DNA from: Acidobacteriaceae bacterium
GTDB taxonomy: Bacteria > Acidobacteriota > Terriglobia > Terriglobales > Acidobacteriaceae
Length of the DNA stretch: 9,520 bases
Reading direction: 5' to 3'
Assembly: GCA_003154055.1 (NCBI GenBank)
Contig: PMCH01000258.1
Coordinates: 1 to 9,520 of the forward strand
Part shown: positions 5,158 to 9,520 of the stretch, in pieces
Layout of the letters: every line of letters begins with the position of its first letter
Position numbering within the stretch: the stretch's first letter is position 1
Notes under the pieces: generated by a model
What the model saw: only the letters and a program-made list of their open reading frames with translations
Told to the model about the DNA's origin: nothing
The model's database searches: none
Made by a program: the position numbers and the translations under genes

Positions 5158-5973
5158 TTAGTTCGCGTTGTAGCCAAATGGTATTCGGGACATCAGGATT
5201 TCCTTCCAGTGATTTTCTCTCGCACAGATCAGATCGATCTGAGCCTGAGGGTCGGTGATTTCAAGCACAGAATATTGGAAATTGCCCCTGTAATGCTCCC
5301 CCTGCCGCTCGAGGAGGTCCTTTAATTCAGCGGTGCCGCCATGTCCTGTCTCGGCATAAGCCCGCCATCGTTGCCAGAGGCCGCCTTCGCCGGAAGCGCT
5401 GCCAACATAGATCTTTCCCGTTAGGATATCCGTGATGAGGTAGACGCCCCCGACGCTGGAGAGCGCCGATCTCCAAGAGGGTTCTTCCTTCGAAACAAGT
5501 AGAACGAGTTTGCTGTGCAAAATACGAATGTTGTTGTAACCAGGAAATCTCTCGATAGAAAGGGCGGAGTCCAAAATCTCAGCAACTTCGAGTTCAGCAC
5601 CATATTTGTTACCCCATACGTAGGACGCTCGGTACTCGCGCTTATATTTGACGACCACCCTGCCAATCAATTCTTCATGACCTGGAAGCAACTGGGTTTC
5701 ATATTTGAAGGCCGTGGTTTGGCCGGGTTGAACGCCGTTGACTCGGTAGACTCCGGCGAAAAGCCAACGGTCGCCACCGCGGTGAATAAGTGACAGGACC
5801 ACCTTGCATTCGAAGTTTTTCTTTGTCTGGTCCTCTTGCCACTCCTTGAAAGTGCCCGCTAGATAAGCGTCGAATGGCGACGACTCCACCTCAGTAGTTG
5901 CAAGGTGGATCTTGTAGTTCTCATCCTCAAGCGTGACGCCCTGAAGTTTGAGCAGGTCAACCAAACGAATCAT
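5158..5973 (-). CDS. GIY-YIG nuclease-domain protein with unassigned N-terminal domain
   Basis: Protein of 271 residues. The C-terminal part (about 174-262) is a GIY-YIG endonuclease domain: GVY (176-178), YVG (189-191) in GKIYVGSASG, conserved Arg in WQRWRAY (202, 204), GHGG (210-213), and a likely metal-binding Glu253 in ARENHWKE. The catalytic set looks intact. Residues 1-165 form a separate domain I cannot name; WLFAGVYRVNGV and the Trp/Tyr-rich RASYVWGNKYGAELEV suggest a beta-rich, possibly nucleic-acid binding module. The ATG at 5971-5973 follows a GGGGGGGAT stretch that can serve as ribosome binding site. Base composition is AT-richer than neighbours (line 5521-5580: 25 G+C of 60), and it sits between brnTA and a REP-like hairpin, suggesting acquisition. 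Possible roles are restriction-like defence or DNA processing. No methylase partner is present. Confidence 0.8.
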   Translation of the reverse strand: MIRLVDLLKLQGVTLEDENYKIHLATTEVESSPFDAYLAGTFKEWQEDQTKKNFECKVVLSLIHRGGDRWLFAGVYRVNGVQPGQTTAFKYETQLLPGHEELIGRVVVKYKREYRASYVWGNKYGAELEVAEILDSALSIERFPGYNNIRILHSKLVLLVSKEEPSWRSALSSVGGVYLITDILTGKIYVGSASGEGGLWQRWRAYAETGHGGTAELKDLLERQGEHYRGNFQYSVLEITDPQAQIDLICARENHWKEILMSRIPFGYNAN

Positions 5974-6026
5974 AGGTATCCCCCCCGATCTTCGATGTAG
6001 CGATATTACCCAATTTCAGACGATAG

Positions 6027-6072
6027 ACAGTAGGAGTGTCCCCGGTGAGCGGGCAGGAGTGCCCGCTCCACA
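6027..6072 (-). repeat. REP-like hairpin, copy 2 (right edge) plus a degenerate half copy
   Basis: On the minus strand TGTGG is followed by AGCGGGCA, a CTCC loop and TGCCCGCT; with one extra pair the stem GAGCGGGCA/TGCCCGCTC (6047-6055, 6060-6068) is 9 bp and perfect. It begins three bases after the acyl-CoA dehydrogenase stop, the same placement as copy 1 relative to its gene, and in the opposite chromosomal orientation. A degraded partial copy, recognisable by GGACACTCCT, follows at about 6027-6045. No T-tract is seen after the stem. Confidence 0.7.
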
Positions 6073-6075
6073 CGA

Positions 6076-7257
6076 TCAGAACGCGTCAATCCCCGTCACG
6101 CTGGCCCCAATGATCAGCGTGTGGATGTCATGCGTGCCCTCATAGGTTTTCACGCTTTCGAGGTTCATCAGGTGCCGCATGATCGGGTAGTCGTCGGCAA
6201 CTCCGTTCGCGCCCAGGATGTCGCGCGCCATGCGGGCACACTCGAGCGCCATCCAGACGTTGTTCCGCTTGGCCATTGAGATGTGCTGGTGCTCGACCTT
6301 GCCGGCATCTTTCAGGCGTCCTACTTGCAGGACGAGCAGTTGCGCCTTGGTGATCTCGTTGATCATCCAGGTGAGTTTTTCCTGCACAAGCTGATGCGAG
6401 GCGATGGGCTGATCGCGGAACTGTTTGCGAAGGAGGGAATACTGGAGCGCGCAGTCGTAGCAGGCCATGGCCGCGCCCACCGCGCCCCACGCGATCCCGT
6501 AGCGCGCCTGGTTCAGACACATCAGCGGAGACTTGATCCCACCGGTTTTTGGCAGAAGATTCGCCTCAGGGATGCGCACATCCTGCAACGAAAGCCCGGA
6601 CGTGACCGAAGCGCGCAGCGACCACTTGCCGTGAATATCGTCGGCCTTGAATCCGGGACGGTCGGTCTCGACGAGGAAACCGCGAATCTTGTCGTCTTCA
6701 TCTTCCACCTTGGCCCAGATCACGGCCACGTCGGCTATCGAGCCGGAAGTAATCCACATTTTTTCGCCGTTCAGGACGTATTCTTTGCCAACTTTGCGGG
6801 CGCGCGTCCGCATGCCTCCGGGATTGGAACCGAAATCCGGTTCGGTGAGTCCGAAGCAACCCAACTTTTCGCCTTTCTGCATGGCGGGCAGCCAGGTGTT
6901 TTTCTGCTCGTCCGAGCCGAAAGCGTAGATCGGATACATCACCAGCGCCGATTGCACGCTGACAAACGACCGCACGCCCGAGTCGCCGCGCTCCAGTTCC
7001 TGCGTGACCAAGCCATATTCGACGTTCGACATGCCGGCGCAGCCGTAACCCGTAAGCGAGGCGCCGAAGAAGCCGAGATCGGCCATGGGCTTGACCAGTT
7101 CGCGCGGGAAGCGGCCGGCGCGATTGCACTCTTCGATGATCGGGACGAGGTTGTCTTCAATGAACTTGCGCGCCGTGTCGCGCACCAGGCGCTCGTCGTC
7201 ATTCAGCAACGTGTCGAAAGCGATGAAGTCCACACCGCGAAATTTGATGGCTGGCAT
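6076..7257 (-). CDS. gcdH: Acyl-CoA dehydrogenase, glutaryl-CoA dehydrogenase type
   Basis: FAD-dependent acyl-CoA dehydrogenase of 393 residues, full length. It is far closer to glutaryl-CoA dehydrogenase than to straight-chain enzymes: GYGCAGMSNVEYGLVTQELERGDSGVRS (70-97), FGLTEPDFGSNPGG (135-148), CLNQARYGIAWG (247-258), SMAKRNN (327-333), NLESVKTYEGTHDIH (365-379). Glu373 in TYEGT is the catalytic base, and the Arg96 position corresponds to the arginine that binds the free carboxylate of glutaryl-CoA in human GCDH. The enzyme converts glutaryl-CoA to crotonyl-CoA and CO2 in lysine, tryptophan or aromatic degradation, passing electrons to ETF. The ATG at 7255-7257 has GGTGAG upstream. The ICMT-like gene lies 87 bases upstream on the same strand and could be co-transcribed. 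No other pathway gene is nearby. Confidence 0.92.
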   Translation of the reverse strand: MPAIKFRGVDFIAFDTLLNDDERLVRDTARKFIEDNLVPIIEECNRAGRFPRELVKPMADLGFFGASLTGYGCAGMSNVEYGLVTQELERGDSGVRSFVSVQSALVMYPIYAFGSDEQKNTWLPAMQKGEKLGCFGLTEPDFGSNPGGMRTRARKVGKEYVLNGEKMWITSGSIADVAVIWAKVEDEDDKIRGFLVETDRPGFKADDIHGKWSLRASVTSGLSLQDVRIPEANLLPKTGGIKSPLMCLNQARYGIAWGAVGAAMACYDCALQYSLLRKQFRDQPIASHQLVQEKLTWMINEITKAQLLVLQVGRLKDAGKVEHQHISMAKRNNVWMALECARMARDILGANGVADDYPIMRHLMNLESVKTYEGTHDIHTLIIGASVTGIDAF

Positions 7258-7344
7258 AAGGTCTCACCCCAGAATGCTGCACGCAGGCAGTGGCAAACTA
7301 TTCAAAGTAGCAGAGGGGCGGGGAGACGGGCAATTGGAGAGCCC

Positions 7345-7833
7345 CTAGCGTCCGATCTTTGGAATCCACCTGGGCACGCTGGCGCGATACCGTTCGTATT
7401 CCTCGCCGAACTGTTTACGCAGCGTGGGCTCCTCATAGAAGAGAACGAATAAGTGCACGGCCAGCGCGAAGAACGCCAGATAGCGTGCCAGCACCGGCGA
7501 GCGGAACAACCAGGCTTGTCCAGCAACGATGAGCCCGATTCCGATGTACATCGGGTTGCGGACATAGTGATGCAATCCCCGCACGACGAGAGTCTTGGTG
7601 GGCGCAACCGGGGCAGGGGTCCCACCGCCGATCCAGGCAAAGCCCCAAAAAGCGGTGTAGAGGTAGATCGCTACTCCGACGGCGATGAGCGCAATCGCCA
7701 TGCATGCCTGGATGCCGCGGGAAGCGACCGCCGAGCCGTCCCTCAGCCACCAGGGGACGATCCCCGCCACTGTTCCCGGCACGAACGCGGTGAAGAGCAC
7801 GGTTTTTGCGATGGCGGAGATGGAATGTGGCAT
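7345..7833 (-). CDS. Isoprenylcysteine methyltransferase-like (ICMT/PEMT) membrane protein
   Basis: Integral membrane protein of 162 residues with about four hydrophobic segments (roughly 7-29, 41-67, 96-111 and 115-133). The C-terminal signature RGLHHYVRNPMYIG (85-98) and the FYEEPTLRKQFGEEYERYRASVPRWIP block (132-158) are those of the ICMT/PEMT superfamily, which binds S-adenosylmethionine at the membrane face and methylates lipophilic thiols, amines or similar groups. The bacterial substrate is unknown. The ATG at 7831-7833 is preferred to an in-frame TTG at 7840-7842, because the promoter TTGACG-N17-AACAAT puts the transcription start at about 7833-7835, downstream of the TTG. No Shine-Dalgarno is visible. 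It diverges from the DUF2721 gene and precedes the acyl-CoA dehydrogenase gene; a functional link between them is not evident. Confidence 0.85.
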   Translation of the reverse strand: MPHSISAIAKTVLFTAFVPGTVAGIVPWWLRDGSAVASRGIQACMAIALIAVGVAIYLYTAFWGFAWIGGGTPAPVAPTKTLVVRGLHHYVRNPMYIGIGLIVAGQAWLFRSPVLARYLAFFALAVHLFVLFYEEPTLRKQFGEEYERYRASVPRWIPKIGR

Positions 7834-7841
7834 TGCGAGCA

Positions 7842-7870
7842 ATTGTTCGCTGGCCGCCGAGCTTCGTCAA
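7842..7870 (-). promoter_or_regulatory. Sigma-70-type promoter of the ICMT-like gene
   Basis: On the minus strand TTGACG (7865-7870) is followed by a 17-base spacer and AACAAT (7842-7847): five of six -35 bases and four of six -10 bases match consensus. The predicted start lies 0-2 bases from the ATG at 7833, giving a nearly leaderless message. Confidence 0.5.
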
Positions 7871-7907
7871 ATGCGAATGCTCACCGAAGGCCGCCCGTAA
7901 CCTCGGG

Positions 7908-7913
7908 TACAAT
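7908..7913 (+). promoter_or_regulatory. Possible -10 element of the DUF2721 gene
   Basis: TACAAT matches the -10 consensus at five of six bases. It would start a transcript near 7920 with a leader of about 50 bases. No recognisable -35 lies at the right distance, so this is tentative. Confidence 0.35.
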
Positions 7914-7969
7914 CGCGGCAGTGAGAACAATACTCCGGCATCGGCCGGCTGCCTCTCGTAGAGCCGATC

Positions 7970-8458
7970 ATGAATGACATCAGCCGCCTGTTCCAGGCCT
8001 TCCTTGCTCCGGCCATCGTAATTTCCGCAACCGCGCTGCTGGTACTCTCCATCAACGTTCGCCTGATGGGAATTGTCAGCCGCCTGCGGCAGTTTGTGCA
8101 TGCCCGGTACAACGCCGCCAAGAGTGAGCAGGTGCAGATCGCCGAGGCCTACACGGCGCAGATCGAATCAATCGAAAAGCGCGCGGAAATCATCCGCCGT
8201 TGCTTCCTGCTCGCGCTCGTTTCATTGGCCGGAACCATCGTCTCGTGCCTGTTGCTGGGAATGGGCCTGTACTACATCCAGGCCGCCTATGCAGCGGTGG
8301 CTGTGTTTGTGGCGGCCATGGTTTGCCTTCTGGGAGCTACGGTGTATTACATCCGCGAAGTGACCGTCGCCCTCAGTTCGGTGCAGGAAGAAGCGCGCGA
8401 TGAGCGCTTCATGGACCTCGGAGCTTCGCCCGAGATCGGTGGACGCGACCCGATGTGA
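7970..8458 (+). CDS. DUF2721 family membrane protein
   Basis: Protein of 162 residues with three predicted membrane segments (about 11-33, 78-101 and 106-128). The opening LFQAFLAPAIVISATALLVLSINVRLMGIVSRLR and the Arg-rich IEKRAEIIRRCFLLALVSLAG are the conserved blocks of DUF2721, whose function is not known. A polar, helical, partly charged stretch (about 40-76) lies between the first and second membrane segments, and an acidic soluble tail follows (about 135-162). The ATG at 7970 is the natural start by family alignment; no clear Shine-Dalgarno is present. It diverges from the ICMT-like gene and is followed after 83 bases by the hydrolase gene on the same strand, which appears to have its own promoter. 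Confidence 0.85.
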   Translation: MNDISRLFQAFLAPAIVISATALLVLSINVRLMGIVSRLRQFVHARYNAAKSEQVQIAEAYTAQIESIEKRAEIIRRCFLLALVSLAGTIVSCLLLGMGLYYIQAAYAAVAVFVAAMVCLLGATVYYIREVTVALSSVQEEARDERFMDLGASPEIGGRDPM

Positions 8459-8489
8459 GGCTCGCGCGTCAGCGCTACGCTCACCTCAC
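8455..8489 (+). terminator. Stem-loop spanning the DUF2721 stop codon
   Basis: GTGAGG (8455-8460, containing the TGA stop) pairs with CCTCAC (8484-8489), and an inner GCGT/ACGC pairs across a CAGCGCT loop. The structure is GC-rich but has internal mismatches and no following T-tract. It may stabilise or end the DUF2721 transcript, or be an unrelated intergenic palindrome. Confidence 0.3.
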
Positions 8490-8528
8490 GCCGCTCCAGT
8501 TTCCAGAAAGACCTTGAGTTCGCTGTGC

Positions 8529-8534
8529 TAGCAT
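8529..8534 (+). promoter_or_regulatory. Possible -10 element for a leaderless hydrolase mRNA
   Basis: TAGCAT stands exactly seven bases before the ATG at 8542, and the intervening CTCCGGC holds no purine-rich ribosome site. The start site would fall at 8541-8542. No good -35 element is seen. Confidence 0.4.
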
Positions 8535-8541
8535 CTCCGGC

Positions 8542-9520
8542 ATGCGAACCTTTTTTGGCGTCCTCTTGCTGCTCGCGATCCCGTTTTCTTTGTCCCCCGC
8601 GCAAACATCCAGCCCATCGAGCGTCTATCCGATGCAGGAAGGCTTCGTGGACAGTCACGGGGCCCTGATCTACTACATGTCAGTCGGACGCGGCGCGCCC
8701 CTCGTGATCGTGCACGGAGGGCCCGGAGCATCGCACGACTACTTCCTGCCGTATCTGTTGCCGCTGATGCGCACCAGTCGCCTTGTTTTCATTGACGAGC
8801 GCGGCTCCGGTAAGTCCTCCAAGTTCGAGGACGCCAGCCAGTACACCGTCGCGAACATGGTGGAGGATATCGAGACCGTCAGGCAGTCGCTTGGACTGGG
8901 TAAGATCGGCCTGCTCGGACATTCCTTTGGCGGCGCACTGGTTCAGGCGTATGCGTTCAAGTATCAGAAGTACCTTTCCCACCTGATTCTGGGCAGTACC
9001 TTTCCCAGCACGAAAGAACTCAACGACGCGCTGGCGAAAATTAAGTCGGAGATCAACCCGAAGGACCTGGCACGATTGAACGCGCTCGAAGCCGCCGGGT
9101 TGTTTGACAAAGGCGAAACGTGGGAGCACGGACGTTACACGGACGAATACGCAAAACTGGCGTGGGGCGTTGGATATTTTCCCTATGTGTATCAGAACCA
9201 TCCGGACCCAAGCTACGACCCGGTGAGTTCCAACACCGGCACCGCGTGGGATGTCTATCGCGAGATGTGGGGATCCCATGGGGAGTATGTCGTGGACGGC
9301 AACCTTGTCGAGGTGGAGTATCTCGACAAACTGTCGCAGATCAAGGTTCCCACGTTGATCATTGTGGGCGATCACGATGAGAGTGATCCAAAGATGTCGA
9401 AAGAGATGCACGAAAAGATCGCAGGATCGCAGCTCGTAATCCTGCCCAGGAGCGGGCACATGACATTCGTGGATCAGCCGGAACAGTTCCTGAAAGCGGT
9501 CCGCACCTTCGTGGCACACT
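8542..9520 (+). CDS. Exported alpha/beta hydrolase, proline iminopeptidase-like (S33), 3' end cut
   Basis: 326 codons are present and the frame is open at the window edge; homology is essentially complete, so little is missing. Residues 1-20 form a signal peptide (MRTFFGVLLLLAIPFSLSPA, likely cut before Q21). The mature part is an alpha/beta hydrolase: HGGPG (58-62) is the oxyanion-hole motif of prolyl aminopeptidases, DERGSGKS (85-92) the following family block, and the triad is Ser128 in GHSFGG, Asp279 in GDHDESDP and His306 in SGHM. A helical cap of about 155-260 would set substrate choice. It probably acts outside the cytoplasm on N-terminal proline or other small peptides or esters; specificity is not predictable. 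The ATG is forced: an in-frame TGA lies at 8515-8517 with no other start codon between. No Shine-Dalgarno is present. Confidence 0.88.
   Translation, partial: MRTFFGVLLLLAIPFSLSPAQTSSPSSVYPMQEGFVDSHGALIYYMSVGRGAPLVIVHGGPGASHDYFLPYLLPLMRTSRLVFIDERGSGKSSKFEDASQYTVANMVEDIETVRQSLGLGKIGLLGHSFGGALVQAYAFKYQKYLSHLILGSTFPSTKELNDALAKIKSEINPKDLARLNALEAAGLFDKGETWEHGRYTDEYAKLAWGVGYFPYVYQNHPDPSYDPVSSNTGTAWDVYREMWGSHGEYVVDGNLVEVEYLDKLSQIKVPTLIIVGDHDESDPKMSKEMHEKIAGSQLVILPRSGHMTFVDQPEQFLKAVRTFVAH

Noticed and set aside
5980..5986. Run of seven C (seven G on the coding strand) just before the GIY-YIG start, considered as a phase-variable tract.
   Set aside because: Seven is short for slipped-strand switching and it lies in the untranslated leader. 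It more simply acts as part of the ribosome binding site.
6283..7452. Very long plus-strand open frame (389 codons) opposite the acyl-CoA dehydrogenase gene.
   Set aside because: Third-position GC bias produces such antisense frames. The minus-strand product matches glutaryl-CoA dehydrogenase over its whole length, while the antisense product shows no recognisable motif.
8680..9519. Minus-strand open frame of 279 codons opposite the alpha/beta hydrolase.
   Set aside because: The plus strand carries an intact signal peptide, HGGPG motif and catalytic triad; the antisense frame is a coding shadow.
1..9520. CRISPR arrays, tRNA or rRNA genes, insertion-sequence transposases and phage genes.
   Set aside because: None seen. 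The repeats present are short hairpins or degenerate intergenic repeats, no spaced direct-repeat array occurs, and no tRNA cloverleaf or transposase motif was recognised.

Overview
The window is about 9.5 kb of a GC-rich bacterial chromosome (two hand-counted 60-base lines gave 62% in glpX and 42% in the GIY-YIG gene). Gene content and protein style suggest a soil-type Acidobacteriota member: an ECF sigma/anti-sigma pair followed by a B-box-like zinc-finger protein, a DUF2721 membrane protein, a glutaryl-CoA-type dehydrogenase and several toxin-antitoxin genes. The phylum is an inference from family resemblance; no marker gene is present.

Layout. (1) 1-1503, minus strand: a stress-response operon in the order ECF sigma factor, zinc-finger anti-sigma factor, small zinc-binding protein (cut by the window edge). 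The genes are joined by overlapping stop/start codons and sit behind a GGAACTT-N15-CGTA ECF-type promoter that is probably autoregulatory. A second copy of this motif lies in the 3' end of the sigma gene. (2) 1603-2288, minus: a VapBC toxin-antitoxin module whose promoter lies inside a 39-bp palindrome reaching the vapB start codon. (3) 2327-3361, minus: glpX, class II fructose-1,6-bisphosphatase, diverging from (4) 3571-3969, plus: a CxxC carboxymuconolactone decarboxylase/AhpD-like protein. (5) 3971-6072: an accessory block with a partnerless HigA-type antitoxin, a brnTA toxin-antitoxin operon and a two-domain GIY-YIG nuclease. It is bracketed by two inverted copies of a REP-like hairpin, each abutting the stop codon of the flanking core gene. 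(6) 6076-7833, minus: a glutaryl-CoA-type acyl-CoA dehydrogenase behind a small ICMT/PEMT-like membrane methyltransferase gene. (7) 7970-9520, plus: a DUF2721 membrane protein and an exported S33-type alpha/beta hydrolase that runs off the end.

How the parts work together. The sigma/anti-sigma operon is a self-contained envelope- or redox-stress circuit. Two toxin-antitoxin modules each carry a visible palindromic operator, as expected for autorepression by their ribbon-helix-helix antitoxins. The core enzymes (gluconeogenesis, glutaryl-CoA oxidation, a thiol redox protein) are separate transcription units.

The most interesting signals are (a) the hairpin pair around the accessory block, in which every stem difference is compensated, and (b) a repeated TANNNT-N6/7-start-codon arrangement without Shine-Dalgarno at four or five genes, the signature of leaderless mRNAs. 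I did not find a clearly new multi-gene biochemical system. The hairpin-bracketed block and the GIY-YIG protein with an unrecognised N-terminal domain are the nearest candidates. No gene-free stretch exceeds about 210 bases.
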